Made by a program: the position numbers and the translations under genes. 64,000 bases of DNA. It comes from Nemertoderma westbladi. Lineage: Eukaryota; Xenacoelomorpha; Nemertodermatida; Nemertodermatidae. Positions 31,413-44,617 of this stretch are shown here, one piece after another; position 1 is the first letter of the stretch; each line of letters opens with the position of its first letter. The notes under the pieces were generated by a model, which did not search any database, was not told the DNA's origin, and was given only the letters and a program-made list of their open reading frames with translations. The stretch spans positions 1 through 64,000 of the forward strand of contig JAUCBJ010004612.1 in the NCBI GenBank assembly GCA_032718475.1, in the 5' to 3' direction.

Positions 31413-34400
31413 TTAACTTAAAAAGTAATCATTGATTAGCTTCCATTTTTGCTCAAAAATGTAAATTTTTGATTCCTGAACTGCGATGTAGTTTTCATAA
31501 AGGAAATTTTTTCGAACATGATGTAGAAAAACAGATATTTGTAGAGCCGGAGTATTTAGGAATTTTTCGCAATAAATATAGTATCTTAGTAACTGTAGGA
31601 GGCAATTAATGATTGGCGGCACTTTTGTGTGGTACCCAAACAACATTGAAAGCTTTGTAAGAATTAATGACTGTTTTGTGTTTTTTAACCACCACAATTT
31701 AAATTCATCAATTAATTTTTTCACAGTTTCACACTCCCAGAAAAGATGTAAATAAGTTTCCTCGAGTGTTTTACAAAAAGAACAAAGGTTTGATGATGAA
31801 ATGCCTATTTTAAATAGCAACGTATTTGTGGGTAACCTACTGTGCAGTAACTTGAATTGAAAGGACCACATTTTCACTTCACGTGAATTTGTTTTGGCCA
31901 TTTGATAAAATTTGTTCCACAAAATTTTATCTACATCAGTGTGTAACTCTAAGCACCATTTTTGACTTGCTACTGTGTTTGTTTCACCAATTTGATCTAT
32001 AAATAATTTGTATGCCGTATTTGTTGATCGTCGACCTTTGTTAATTATGTTCATAGAGAGTGGCGCAGAAGCTCCAAGTACCTGTTTTTTGAGCGCAGTC
32101 CTTAACTGAGTATTAATGGCGTCCACTACACTCATGTAGAAAAAATGGTCTTTTTTGGAAACATTGAATTTTTCTTGTAATTCATTAAAGGAAAGAAATC
32201 TGTTTTGTAGGAGGTTTCTGATGTTATGGATAAAAAAAATACCTTTATTAATCCATTGTTGATGAAAAAGTGGTTTACTATCAATTTTAATATTGGAGTT
32301 TAACCATATAGTTTGATAGTTAACAAAATCATCATTGTTAATGCCGTTTCTGACTGCATAATTTATTCGGCACCAGACAGTTAAGACGTTGCACCAGAAA
32401 TTACCTTTACACACCTTGATATTTTTTATATCATCTGGAAGTAAATTTACAAACCATTTTAAATTTTTGGCGACACTATCCCAGAGTTGCGTGCAGGCGA
32501 GTGTTTTCCACACCGAATGACTATTTTCTATGAGTTTTTGAACCATTTAACTTTTTGACTTTCTATGAAGGTACTTAAGTCGGGGATTTGTGCACCGCCA
32601 ACTTCATATAAGTTAATCATTACTGCTTTTTTAAGTTTTGGCGGTTTTCCAGCCCAGATGAATTTGTCTAATAGGTCTGAGATATTTTTTTGCATGTTCA
32701 CTGATGGGTTTTCAAGACATGCAAATAAATATGTAAATTTTGAGAGCACCAAAGTTTTTGCGATGCATATCCGACCCAATAAAGAGAGTTTATGGCGTGA
32801 CCAAATTTCTACTATTTTTTTTGCCTTTTCCAAGGCGTCAGGAAAATTTAAGCATTCAATGGAGGAAATATTTGTTGAAAGTAGAATCCCGAGGATTTTG
32901 AAAGGCTCTCCAGGAATTAACCACTTGAGCCTTAGCTGTGGACAGATCTTGCCGGCTCTGTTTTTCATGGAGCCAATCCAAGTTACCTCTGTTTTGGATT
33001 TGTTTAGCTTTAAGCCAGAAATATTTCCGAAACCACATACTGTGAAATTATATTATTGCTGTTCCCCATTTGCAGTCCTTTAATTTCATGTGTATTCCTA
33101 ACTACCCCAGCAAGTATTTCAACAGCTAATACAAACAAATATGCCGATAACGGACATCCTTGACGAACACCTCTTGAAGCAACAAAAGATTTTGATAAAT
33201 AACCGTTATTTTGAATCACTAACTTAAAATTGTTGTTATAAAAAATGCCAAACCAAGTGAGAAAAGAGTCTGGAAAATTGAAATGTTTCAATGCCTGTTC
33301 CAAGAAATCCCATTCTACAGAATCAAATGCTTTTTGAAAATCGGCCATCACAACTAGGCCGGATTCCATTGTGTCGATTATGCGTCTTATATTTTCGCCA
33401 ATGTAACGGCCTTTTACAGAACCCGTTTGGTCTGAATTTATTATCGCTACCAAGACGGTTTTCATTCGAGAGGCTAGGGCTTTGCTCAAGATTTTATAGT
33501 CGGTATTTAGTAGAGTGATCGGTCTGCGATTTTCTATTAGAGATGGTATTTTGTCCTTTTTTGGGAAAAGGGACATGATACCTTGACGCTGTGATACTGA
33601 TAGAGATTGTTCTTCAAACGAGAAAAGGAAACTTTCATATACATATTTTTTTTATGTCTGTCCAAAAAAATTTATAAAATTCTGTAGGGAACCCGTCACC
33701 ACCGGGACTTTTCCCATTTGACATTTCCTTTAAGGCAGTCAAACATTCGAGCTCTGATATATTTTTGTCTAGAATTTTTTGGACATTTCATCAAGTTTTG
33801 GTAAGTTGGCACATTTTGTGAAAAATGCTGACGATTGTTCATCTCTGAGGATCGGACAATGATTAAATTTTTTAGACTGGTATAAATCACTATAAAATTG
33901 TACTGCTTCATTGAGAATTTCCTTGTCAGATGTTACACTTTCACCCCTTTTCGTTTTAAGTCTATGAATAGTATTATTTTTTGATTTACTTTTTTCTAAA
34001 TTGAGAAAAAATTTTTCTCCAGCATTATAATTTTGTAATTTTGCCCGAAACATTGAGGCTTGGGCCTCGTTTTCTTCTAATTTAATAAGGTTATTTTGAG
34101 CATTTTGATATGATTGCATTTCGCTGTTTGAAAGAAATTTTTCTCTTCTGTGAAAATTTTCGATCTCAATTTCTAACCTATTTCGTTTTTTTGTGCTTTT
34201 CCTTATTTTTGTTAATGCCATAGCTTATAGCCTTTGTTCGAACATTTAACTTTATCATTTCCCACATTAAATGTGGGTTTATATTATCTTTATATTCGGT
34301 CACTGTATCCGAGATGGTTGTTTTGACAAGGCATATGTAATCTTCATCAGTTAGTAAAGAATTATTGTGTTTCCAGAACCCGGGTCCCTTTTTCCTGTTT

Positions 34401-34690
34401 GTCCAGTTATTTGGTATTTCGAATTGTAAAAAAACCGCCGAATGGTCACTGTAAAATCCGGATACTGATCCGCATTTACTAGTGACAGATGCAATCGAAC
34501 TTGAAACGAGAAAAAAATCTTTTCGTGTACGTACCCATCCTTGGAATACTTTTTGTCTATGTGAAAAGGAAATACCATTTGGGTGCAGTGACCGATATAT
34601 ATCGATTAAATTAATATTTTCCATAGTTTCTAAGACCTCACAACGTACTTTTTCATTTGTCTTTGGAGCTCCACCGAATTTGTCCTTGGT
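31413..34690 (-). pseudogene. LINE ORF2, second part: end of endonuclease, RT, C-terminal domain
   Basis: Continues from the endonuclease part at 37692-38171 after a ~3-kb insertion. Pieces in successive frames: end of the endonuclease (YSDHSAVFLQFEI), a Lys/Glu-rich linker, RT (ENRRPITLLNTDYKILSKAL, MADFQKAFDSVEW, SRGVRQGCPLSAYLFVLAVE), thumb region and a long C-terminal domain ending in CSFCKTLEETYLHLFWEC, a C-x2-C...H-x4-C knuckle typical of L1/Tx1-like LINEs. After the residues ISQY (near 33045) the RT drops straight into sequence that normally lies some 25-30 residues past the catalytic box, so the ADD residues are gone. Frame changes near 34200, 33030 and 32540 add to the decay. Confidence 0.85.
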
Positions 34691-37600
34691 GGGATAAATA
34701 TTTCTCCATTTGACGCAACACCGCCGCGGCCGCTATGAGGGAGGTGAATACCGCGGCCGCTCCTAAAGCCGCAGGCCATCGCTAACTATATAGGTTAACT
34801 TGGGATTCTGGGGGACTTTTCGATGAAGGTACTGACCAAATTTTTTTATTTTCTCACCAGGGGAGCGGCTCGGAATTCTAAGATATTAGCAACTCTAACA
34901 TTATTAAATCTAACCCTTCGACGGACACGGCGGACAAAAAACCGTCATTTTTTCGTCAATTTTAAAATTTTTTGAAAGGCGCTCTACAGTGGCTCGAAAA
35001 AACCCTAGGTTATTGCTTAGCCGACGCCGGGATACGATAGAAGGGATTAATTAGTGAATTCGTTTTTTTTTTCAAAAAAGATTACCACGCCTTTTTTCCG
35101 AAAATGTCCGTCAAATTTGAAAAAACGGACAAAATGACTTTGCGGGATCCGCTATAACTCGGCTAATATTAATCGTACGGGGACAAAAGTAACGCGGTTG
35201 GAAAGGGGAAGAGTGGTACTACCTTCGTATCGAATGGGGGTAAGATATTTATTAAAATTTCGGGTGGAAAAAGGGGCTGTAAATTTGTACGTTTTTGTCC
35301 GTCTTTTTTGGAAAACTTATTTCCGAAAAGTTTAATTCGACAACGCAGGTAGGAATCCACTAATTCTTTTATGAAACTCGTAGAAGACCATTGGGGCTAC
35401 GTTCCTATCGAATGGGGGTACAAAAAATATGTCGGTAATAGGGGCCAAAAAGGGCCAGAATTTGTAAAGTAGTTTTTATCGAATAATTTTTTATTTTTAA
35501 CTTTAGTTGGTTAAGGTACATTCTATACAATCAATATCCATACGGGGAATTCAAATATGCTATTGGTTTTGCTCCAAGGATGATATTAAAAAAATGAGGG
35601 CCAAAATTATAATTTCGCGCTTCAAACTTGCTTCGCGGGAAATCGTCTAGCTCGAAAACTACTTAACTTACGGGAGATTTGTTTACACAGACTTATAGTG
35701 CGTTAAATTATCTATCTAACAGCGTTAATCACAGCGCCGGAGGTATTATAAAACTGGAGCGGCAGGCGATCGTGTGAAATATAATATTTATAAAAAGGGA
35801 CGAAAATTTTTTTTTTTTAACAAATCGCTATTCCATTATAATTTAGCGTATTGCGCCATAAGTACCTGTAAAAAGTATCAAATTAACTCCGCTATCTTTT
35901 ATCTTAACATATATAATTAAAATTACGAATTTTAAGGGTCGAAAAATATCGCGTTATTTTGGCCCTTTTTTTTAATTTTTTTGGGGCCAAAAATAACCCC
36001 TTCTCAAAAGATTAAGAAAAAAATTACGGCAAAGAATATACCAATTTTATTGAATTTGGACCACCAGAACCGAAGTTAGAGCGATTTTAGTGAAAAAATA
36101 AAAATAATTTTTTTTGAAAAAAAATTAAGAATGGTCAGGTCAATATTGGATTTCGAACCCGCGAACTTAGGTTTCATTAACGTGATTGATAACCACTAGA
36201 CTATGTGACCAAGTGAATTTGAAATTTTCGAGTGACTATTTTTAAACATCAATAACTTCGGTTCTACAGGGCCGTTTAATCTGAAACTTTTTTCATTGGA
36301 TACAGAATAGATTGTAGTGTGTGAAATAGGATAAAACTTGGGAAAAGACTTATGTGCACTTAGTGCAAAATGCACTTAAATAGTGAACATTTTTTCGATA
36401 GTTCAAACACTATTATTTCCAGTTCTATTCATCGTAGAATGTTATTTTTTGGATTAAAATGTAGTTTGGAATGATTTCTAACTATAATCGTAACATTTGT
36501 TTAACTTTTTATGTCTATAAAGTGACTTAAAATGTCCATGAATATGGTCCAAAATCGCAAATCCAGATTTATTAAATTGGATTTTTGACACTTTTAGCGA
36601 CTGACACTTGATCATACACTATCGTAGATCGGTAGAGGATAAACATAAGTTTGTTAAATAAGAGCCACCATTACGATCTGCTAAAGTGCATTTGTACAAA
36701 TAAGTGTGCAAAAGTGCAAATTTTTTAATAAGGTCAAATTATATAGTATTGGGTTCTTTTCTTTGCAGATACTTTATTTTCATATTAATATGTTGTTTGA
36801 ACCTTACTGAGCGCATTAGGGGATATGCGTACAAATAACCGGCCCTTATGAGGCTTCGATTGGGTAAATTAATAAAACATAAGGTTGTATAGTATAATAT
36901 TCTAAAAACCAGTGTGATATTAAATGCACTTAAAACAATAAATAGAGATCAAACAACAAATGGACCACACAATTAAAAACTCGCACAATTTTGTACTTAT
37001 TATATCGCTTCAAATTAATTCAACAGTGGATATTTGGGGGGAGGGGGAAGTTACAGTGTGCATTCGGGGGAAGTTTGGTGAACTGCATTTATGCAGTGAA
37101 TCCAAACTTCCCCCTTTGAGATATCATATACTTAAGACATGCTAGGGTGACGGGGAAATATTTGTTACTGTCACACTTTGCTTCCATTTATCCTATCCTT
37201 TATTATTACCCCAGTAAGATAAGAGATAATAAATCAGTAAAAACTAAACTAAACTGTCTTTCATGCAAACAAATTTCTAACTAAAGACGGGTGAATGACC
37301 ATGACCATGGAAATAATTTTAAATATAATCGTATATCAACTATTTGGGGAGGCTTCCAAGTTAAACCCGAAAACAATTATTTTGTTACATATATAGTAAA
37401 TAACGTTGTATGTTCTTCTTCCTCTCATAATAAAATATATATGAAATATCTCAGATCGCTATGCCCTGTAACATTTCACAACCAAAATATTTAAGTGTGA
37501 AAAGTGTAGGCCTACCACACTCCGCCCAAACAACCGCAAACGCATAGCCAACAAATTTAACAAAAGGTTACATACATGTTGGGTTCATGACGAGATGAGT

Positions 37601-37715
37601 GAAAATTGATCGCGTAATATAAAGTAAAAAATTAAGAGACGGGCTGACTCTCCTCCACTTTCTTACCCAATGGATATGTTGTTGTAATAATCTAATATTG
37701 GGGCGGCTTTCTCTC
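34690..37715. mobile_element. ~3-kb insertion of unknown kind in LINE ORF2
   Basis: LINE endonuclease sequence stops at about 37715 and resumes at about 34690. The 3 kb between is AT-rich with no substantial ORF. It contains GGGGCC-type phrases (GGGCCAAAAAGGGCC near 35440), two NotI-like GCGGCCGC palindromes 24 bp apart near its left edge (34727-34770) and a tRNA-like segment. No inverted repeats or target duplication could be fixed with confidence; CACCGAG and CACCAAG next to the two LINE edges are only weakly alike. It may be a non-autonomous element or several. Confidence 0.55.
36138..36210 (-). tRNA. tRNA-like sequence (pseudogene or SINE head)
   Basis: The minus strand gives a 73-nt tRNA-sized segment with an A box (TAGTCTAGTGG) and a B box (GGTTCGAAATCC) at normal spacing. 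The outer acceptor ends pair over five bases (GGTCA/TGACC), but the inner acceptor, T-stem and anticodon stem have mismatches. It is therefore a degenerate tRNA or the promoter part of a tRNA-derived SINE, not a working tRNA gene. Identity not assigned. Confidence 0.5.
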
Positions 37716-38171
37716 GGTGATGTCTAAGACGCAGTTGAAATCTCCCGCCCATATAACGTTTACACTTTCGAAACAGTTTAACATTTCGTTTTTTATTTGT
37801 TTAATCAGAACACTAGAATCAATATTAAAGTTATAAATATTTACAAGTGTCAGAATTGTACTATTTATATCGACATCTAGAATAATGAATCTTCCTGAAG
37901 GGTCAACGATTTTTTTAATTATTTTATATTGTAAATTTTCGTTAAAAAGGATCGCTACCCCAACACTTTGTGAACTTTTTTTGGTAAAAACGGTATGGCC
38001 CTTCCACTGCTTCGACCAGGCTTCGCAGTCTGAGTCGGAGCTGTGAGTTTCTTGGAGCAGGCAGATATCAAAATTTTTGGCAGTCAATTTGTCAAATACA
38101 ACCTTTCTTTTGATATTTTTTTGTAACCCTCTACAATTTAGAGATACAATATTAATAGGAGTATTCGCCAT
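37692..38171 (-). pseudogene. LINE ORF2, first part: AP endonuclease
   Basis: Starts at ATG 38171. The opening INIVSLNCRGLQ, then ICLLQETHSS and VIWAGDFNCVLD are the conserved motifs of the exonuclease-endonuclease-phosphatase domain that nicks the target for LINE insertion (Asn, Glu and Asp/Asn ligands). The reading is lost shortly after DFNCVLDITERK where the insertion begins. Confidence 0.88.
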
Positions 38172-39005
38172 AATGAGTTTGTATTAGTTCATATCTTTTA
38201 AAGGAAAAAAAAAATTGGATAATTCTTTGAGTAATTCGTTGAACATTTCGATACTTAAATTGCTGGTGTAGGAAAATATTGCCATCATTTTCTGCTGTTT
38301 CGAAATCTATTGCTGATAGTTTAATATTTAAACCTTGCATGAAAAAAAGGATAAAAAAATAGTGTACATGTACAAATAAAGGGACGTAGACACTTGGGTC
38401 GAATGCAAACTTCACATCAAAAACATTTATGGCGCTGCTGCTGTACTGAAAATTCATATTGATTTTTGAGTATAGCGATATAACAATTATTGTGGAGAGA
38501 TGGAGGAGTATTTTTATTGCATAGCAAAAAAAAGTATTTAAATTTAATACTAATACAATATGGAAGTTCAATAAAAAAATAAGAGGAAATGCAGAAATCG
38601 AGCTGTATTTGTCCACTATAATCATAATGGAGTTCAACCAGTTCGCTGCCGACAAAATTAATAGCCTTTGGTAGGATTATTTCCACACAAACAGTCGCAC
38701 ATTATTCTTTCGCAATGTGAAACAAAAAAAAATGGAATAGACCACAAAAACAGCAACTCTGACTAAATACAAAAACGAAAAGAAAATAACTGAAAAATAA
38801 CTGAGGCCTGCCATTTGCCAGTGCATAGAAAGCCAGTTCGTACTTGGATTCTGCATCAGATTTATGTATTCTACCTTCGGCTGCTAAATCTAACAATGAG
38901 ATTAGTCCATTAACCTATTTCAAAAGTATTTGTAAATTCGGTAATTTAGACCAATCTAAATGGCAATATTCTTAAATGAGTATCAAGGGGTTGACCTACT
39001 CGAAT
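38172..39005. other. Spacer between LINE ORF1 and ORF2
   Basis: About 830 bp, AT-rich. Short frames on both strands show no recognisable domain. It is longer than most ORF1-ORF2 gaps, so it may contain an unrecognised insertion. Confidence 0.5.
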
Positions 39006-40755
39006 TTAATATAAACTACTGTAGTAGCCACCATCCCTTCCATTCATGCATCCGTTATGGTCGGTACTATAACCACCTCGATAGTATCTATTTCCATCGT
39101 GAGGATTGTATCCCCAATCGGAGGATTGTAACCCTCGTCCGTGCGGTGCATGCTGTCTCTGATATTGGTTTTGGGAGCCATCACGGGAACGGCCGAGACC
39201 TCGTTGTCTTTCTCGACTCGCTGCGAATCCTTCACTTTCTCTGTGAATGTCGTCTCCTTCATGTGGTACTGAGCTCGGGATCTGTGGAACCTTTTGTCGA
39301 ACCGTTTGATCTACCTCGTTGGATTTTGGGATGTTGAGCCATTCCATGCTTTCATTACTTATTTGATGCGGTATCTTTATGGCTGCAGGGATTGTTGGAA
39401 GCTTGGGATCCATCTGTGGAGAGAGCATTGAGCCATCCGATTTTCTTAGGAAAACAAAAGGGTAAAAGTTCTCGTTGATGTGAATTTTTGTTTCTTTGCA
39501 TTGATCCGGATCCAAATTTTTTCGCATTTGAACTAGTTCTTTTCGTAGAGGAAGGAGGCACTTGGGGAGATCACGGGTTGCTGTAACTTTGTGTGTTATT
39601 AATCAGATAGATTTTCTTATTACCAATTGCCTGTGACCACGCCATTACCTCATCCAACTGGATGAAACGAACGAATAGTGGGGCGTTTATCTTTCCGGAA
39701 ATTCTGTGACAGTTGGCTACAATGGGTAGAGGAAGTTCGAGTCTTTCAGCTAAATGCGCGAGTGACGCTTTTGATTTTTCGTGACTTTCTCTTTGGTTTC
39801 CTTCGACTCCGAATATTATTAAGTTTCATTTACAGAACCTAACCTCGTTGGATAGAATTTGTCTTCTAGTTTCCCGATTCTCGGCTTGATTGTGTTGAAT
39901 TGAGGAAGCGAGTGCTTCGTTTGTCTCCTGAATTGAATTGCTGTTGAAGTCGACAGACTCTATAACCTCATTGATTTCTTTTCGAAATTCCTTTTTTAGG
40001 GTCACTATCTGTTCCTTAATTTCGGAAGCCTGAAGTTTCATGTCACCTCGAAGCGTGTTCGTCTGGGTGTTCATTTGGGTACCCAAATTCCTAATTGGCG
40101 ATTCTAGAGATTCCTCGCTCGATAGTTGTTTGTCGAGACTAGCAGGGTTTGTATAGGGAGGGTTTATAGGCTCTCTCAGCCCATCGGCACTGTCGGGGGG
40201 GGGGGGGGGGGGAAATCGCATCCTCTCCAAAGACCTTATTGTGCTCGACATTCGCTAACGGGGTGGAGATTCCCTCGACGCTATCGTTATTGAGTTGTGG
40301 CTCGGAGACTTCTTGTTCCGTGTCACTCGCATGCGTTGTCGGATGGGAAGGGAGGAAGAAGGCGCCCAAAGGGCCACTGCCACCTTTAGTTTCCTTTTCA
40401 CTTTTATTTTTCTGCTTATTTTTTTTTTTGCTGAGTGTGTCATTTTTGTTACTACCTTTTTAGAACCGTTCGGCGAGTTTACGTTTTCGATTCCCGACAG
40501 AATTACCGGAAGCTCTGGATTGACTTCATTAACCATCAATGGAGCGAAGTTGAAATTTTTGAATGTACCGATTGTGAGTGGGACTTTTAACCCATGTTCG
40601 TTGGTCCGATTTTTTGCCTGAATGGAGGACTGGCTTAAGGGAGTGTCGCGAAAGGCTTGCAGAAGATTTAAACAATGATCAATTCTCCGTCGTTTTGCAC
40701 GGGGGACGTTATCGGTTTCGGAGAATGACCGTTTCGTACTGAGATTGTTAGACAC
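39006..40755 (-). pseudogene. LINE ORF1 (RNA-binding protein)
   Basis: Several frames read in order. It starts near ATG 40755 (MSNNLSTKRSFSETDNVPRAK) with a basic N-terminus, passes a run of some 20 G at 40195-40213 (proline codons on the coding strand), then a coiled coil (EIKEQIVTLKKEFRKEINEV). A region in a third frame (39840-39590; LIIFGVEGNQRESHEKSK, then LFVRFIQLDEVMAW) has the look of the RRM-like and C-terminal RNA-binding domains of L1-type ORF1p. The last piece ends in an Arg/Gly/Tyr-rich tail (39006-39527). At least three frame breaks, one of them next to the G run. It precedes the endonuclease ORF on the same strand, as in L1-like LINEs. Confidence 0.72.
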
Positions 40756-41215
40756 TGAGTTTATTATCAGTGTCTCTTTGGAACCTTTTTCCCTTTGTCC
40801 CCTTCGGCACCGTATCTTTTTTTCCCTTGTTTTCAGAGTTAACTGAGCCTTCGGTTACTGGTTGTGTATTCATACGTGTGGCAGGAGAATAATTTTGAAA
40901 TTACTTATCTGACTGGCAGCACTAGGCTGTAGCAGGCCTACTGTATTGTTACTGCTGTACTGCGTTAGCCTACCGGCAGTACAGCAGTCCTACCTGCTGT
41001 TTGATATTATATAATTTGTATTTATTCAAAAAATTTAATGAAACTGTTATCACTATTATTATCTTACTAGAACTACTGACACTAAGGTGGAACAGCTAGG
41101 ATATTTGCGCTTTGTTTGTGTTTTAGTTTTAGTAACTATAGCTACCCCTTTCTATTGTTAGTTTTGTTCTATAATGCAGCATTGGTTGATTGTCTTGATG
41201 ATGATGATCGGCTTG
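40756..41215. other. Non-coding stretch
   Basis: Probable 5' untranslated region or flank of the LINE. Short CAGTA/CTGCTGT echoes around 40915-41000. No gene seen. Confidence 0.45.
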
Positions 41216-41440
41216 CACTAGGGTGCAGTGCCGGCGGCCCCAGAAACATAGCGCCCCCAGATCTTGCGGTCAGCCATACAATTTCCTAATTCATTCCTGT
41301 TCTCAAGTCCTGTGTCCTTGAGCAGGCGTTTGAGGAAAGTCATAGGCTGTCCACCACATCTATTCTCGCCAGCAGGCTGCCACAGCACAAGGTTGTGTAC
41401 AGGTTGATCCTGCCGGCGGAAGCAGGTTTGCCTTAGCAGC
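41216..41440 (-). pseudogene. 3' fragment of a second LINE
   Basis: The minus strand reads NLVLWQPAGENRCGGQPMTF and then LLKDTGLENRNELGNCMADR, with a W a few residues later. This is the conserved end of many LINE ORF2 proteins (L-W ... G-R-x-x-T ... D-T-G-L ... M-x-D-R-x-x-W). It is followed by a stop and a short tail. Only the last ~70 codons are present, as expected of a 5'-truncated copy. It is unrelated to the L1/Tx1-like LINE next to it. Confidence 0.65.
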
Positions 41441-41989
41441 CGGTGATGTAATATTTGTATGGAAAAATGGAGTCTTCATTTATAATATAGGGTGGTTCTA
41501 TGGTGGGTTCAGGGTCATCACTCGCTCGGTGTCCTGGTTGTGCATCATGGGCATTTTTTCATAAATATTTGGTAATCTTATATCTTGTAAACATGCTTAT
41601 TTGCTTCATACTATATTTTTGTTAGTGGTAGCAAAGTTTAATTTTTTATTATGTGGGACAATCCACAAAGTCAGCTAGCCTCACGCCTTACAGTTTAGAC
41701 AATTGTTTAGTTTAGGCCTACTTACTAGGCCTACAGCTGACTGACATAGTGCATTGACTTGGCTAGGATTCTTCCCCCGGGCTCCTTCCAGCCAGCTTGC
41801 TGGCTTTCTAGTTAAGTAATAAAATACGAAATATATTGCACTAATCTACTGAATATTTGCCGAAATTATTCTACTAAATACAATTAAATAAAACAATCAT
41901 AATAATATAAATTCATAATAATGCGTACATAAATAAATATAAAATAAAACAAATAAAAGAATAGAGTCACAAACCCACTCCAATAGCTG
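41441..41989. other. Non-coding stretch left of BEL-3
   Basis: This is where a 3' LTR of BEL-3 should lie, but I could not match it to sequence on the right side of that element. AT-rich, with TAGGCCTA motifs. No gene seen. Confidence 0.4.
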
Positions 41990-43210
41990 TTACGTTGTGG
42001 AGTCCCTAGATGTTTGTTGGATTATGGAGGTGGTCGTAGGTAGAGTCTCTTGTTTTCCATAGTTGCCGGACAACTCTCGGTCTCTTTCCAATAAACATAA
42101 ATGACCAACCGGGCGATTAAGTTGCTGAGTTTCAAAAACAATTCCAGGTTTCTTGTAGTTACGTCGCATGACTACGAGTTCCACCGATCTCACTAAACCA
42201 TCATCGGATATATGAGTCTCGATGATACGACCTGTCTGCCACCTCATACGGGGAAGATCGGATTCTACAATGAGGACCATGTCTCCGGCGCTGACATTTT
42301 CTTGCTGCGCAAGCCAGTTTGTTCGAAGCTGCAGTGTAGGAAGATAATATTTTTCGAAATTGTCAGCGAATCAATGGGATAATAACTGCATAAGTTGCCA
42401 AGTTTGTCGGCAGTATTCGTCTCCGTCCATTATTTCCTGCATGGCTACAGGTTTCTTTAGTAGGAAATGCGCGGGTGTTAGCGCTTCTAGGGAGTCTGGA
42501 CTCGATGAGACTGGCATAAGAGGTCTCTCGTTGAGATAGACGGCTATTACCTCCATTAACGTCCGCAAAAGTTCGTTGGTAAGATACGCGTGGCACGGCA
42601 CTACAAAGTGAAATGCGGTATTCACGCTACGTATGAGTCTCTCCCAACTTCCTCCCCACCAAGGGATGTCGGCGGCGTTGAAGGTCCAGCTAGATGCTGT
42701 TACTCTCAGCTGATCGTCCACCTGTCTTTGGTTCTAATCGTTTACGTAAGCTTTGATCTCGTTGTTGGCTCCAATGAAATTAGTACCTTTGTCAGATCTC
42801 ATAGTGTTGCTAGTCGCAAAATGAGCGATTTGTTGGCGTAAACTCAGTATGAAGCTGTTGGTAGATAGATCGTTCACCATATCAAGATGGATCGCTCTAC
42901 AAGTCATACAAACAACGATGACGCACCATCGCTTGACTATAGTCCTAGCGCGATACACTTCAATAGGGCCAAATAAATCCACACCGGTATTGGTAAAGGG
43001 TGGTTCATAACAGCTTACTCGTTCCCTAGGTAATTCTGTCTCTCGCTGTGTTAAAGGCCGACTAAATGCTTTCCTACATGGTATATAGTTCCTAAGAACT
43101 TGGTTTAGTGCTCTATTATGGGGCTTATGGAAATAATAGCGAGTTCGAATTTCGCTAAGAACTCGTTCTCTTCCAGCATGGTAAAGCTTACTGTGAACAT
43201 CTACAATCAT
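41990..43210 (-). pseudogene. BEL-3 integrase
   Basis: Pieces at 42734-43210 (zinc region HSKLYHAGRERV ... NYIPCRKAF, core Asp in NTGVDLFGPIEV, Asp in MRSDKGTNF), 42371-42721 (Glu in GGSWERLIRSV; TPAHFLLKKP) and 41990-42280 (DUF5641-type tail). All three acidic residues are present but in separate frames, with a stop at 42735 and a break near 42365. In the zinc region one cysteine of the C-x2-C pair is missing. Confidence 0.87.
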
Positions 43211-43239
43211 CTTGATTTGTATTTCAAGATTTCTAATTA

Positions 43240-44590
43240 GTATGGGAAAAACTTAGTGTCAAAGGTCAATAGAGCATTAGTTAATCTCCCTCCGACACGT
43301 ATTAGCCCATCTATCATTGTGCTAGAAAAAGAATCCCTTAAGCGCATCTGTGGATTTCTCAACAACAGGAAATACTTTTCGGAATTCTCATAACATTGCA
43401 GGAGTCTCAATATTTGCTTGTTGGTCTCGTCATGTTCTTGGTAACTGATCTAATGAGTTAGGAACTTATTAGGTAGCCAATAAGTGGGAAGGTCTTTGGT
43501 AGCATGGACCCTTTCAGCTACTTCCGAAGTGGCGTCATTAGCGATCTTCATCCTGGAATAGTGATGATGGAAACATCGCTTTAAATATACAATGGCTTTA
43601 CAAAGCCGATTCCAGGAGCTATAATGAGCCATCACTCTCTGGATGAGAGGATAGAGTCCCTTTGAGACGTCTGGTGTTCCAGATTTCCAATCTCTTTCCC
43701 TTATTTCAATGATGGATTTATTAGGGGTGCGAGTAACGTCTATGGATTTTGGTTGATTAGGATCCACAGTGGGGTCACCGGCAGTATGTAGCACAGACAG
43801 ATCAATCGCTGGCTTGAACAGTTTGGATTTACTCGTCAGGCTTTTTGGTTTGACCTTTTCCACTCCCTTGGCTTGTCTGATATCAGCCATGGTGAGATGA
43901 GGGAGCCATTCCTCCTCTTCTTTACTTAGGAAGTCGGGGCCACCTAACCAATCTGGAGTATCTGTCAGTTCTTGAGGAGTTGCTCCTCTGGAAGCGATAT
44001 CGGCTGGGTTAATCGTCCCGGGGCAATGTCTCCATTGATCTATATTAATGCGAGTGAGTAAAGTGGCTACTCGGTTGGTAACAAAGATGCTGAACTGACA
44101 GGCTTCATTAGTGATATATTCCAGAACAAGTAATGCATCAGTCCAATAAACAGTTTTCTCTAGTGGATATTCGATCTGTTCAGTTACATTCCGGCCGATG
44201 GCTGTAGTGTATAGTGCCGCTTTTAACTCCGCTCTGGGGACCCTCAGTTTGTTGCTTATTAGGGCCTTGGAGGTGGCTAATTAAACTTTAATTCCATCGG
44301 GACTTTAAACCCTCAGGTAGGCTACTATACCTATTCCGATATCGCTGCCGTCTCCAAAAACATGGAGTTGATAGGAATACGTGGGGAGAACATGACCGAA
44401 ATACGAGCGGGAAATCTTAAAGTTCTCGATAGATGGTAAAGAATCCTCCCACTTCATCCACTTCTTTAGCAGTTCTCCCTGGAGTGGATCATCCCAAGAG
44501 TGGTTTTCGAGCCACATTTGTTGCACCAGACCCCGAGCAACTAGGATTACAGGACTAATAAATAAATCCCAATGGGTCGAAATAGGTGCT
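43240..44590 (-). pseudogene. BEL-3 RNase H and linker to integrase
   Basis: LHVFGDGSDIGIGIVAYLRV (44305-44526) marks the start of RNase H. The following frames, around 43900-44290, carry the expected VPRAELKAALY, YWTDALLVLEYI and WRHCPGTINPADIASRG segments, then the linker at 43450-43890. Several stops and shifts. Confidence 0.8.
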
Positions 44591-44617
44591 CAGAATACTT
44601 AGGCAAATCTGTTTAGT

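Noticed and set aside
36138-36210. A functional tRNA gene
   Set aside because: Promoter boxes are good, but inner acceptor, T and anticodon stems are mismatched.
38152-38896. ORFs between LINE ORF1 and ORF2
   Set aside because: AT-rich, hydrophobic by composition, no recognisable domain.
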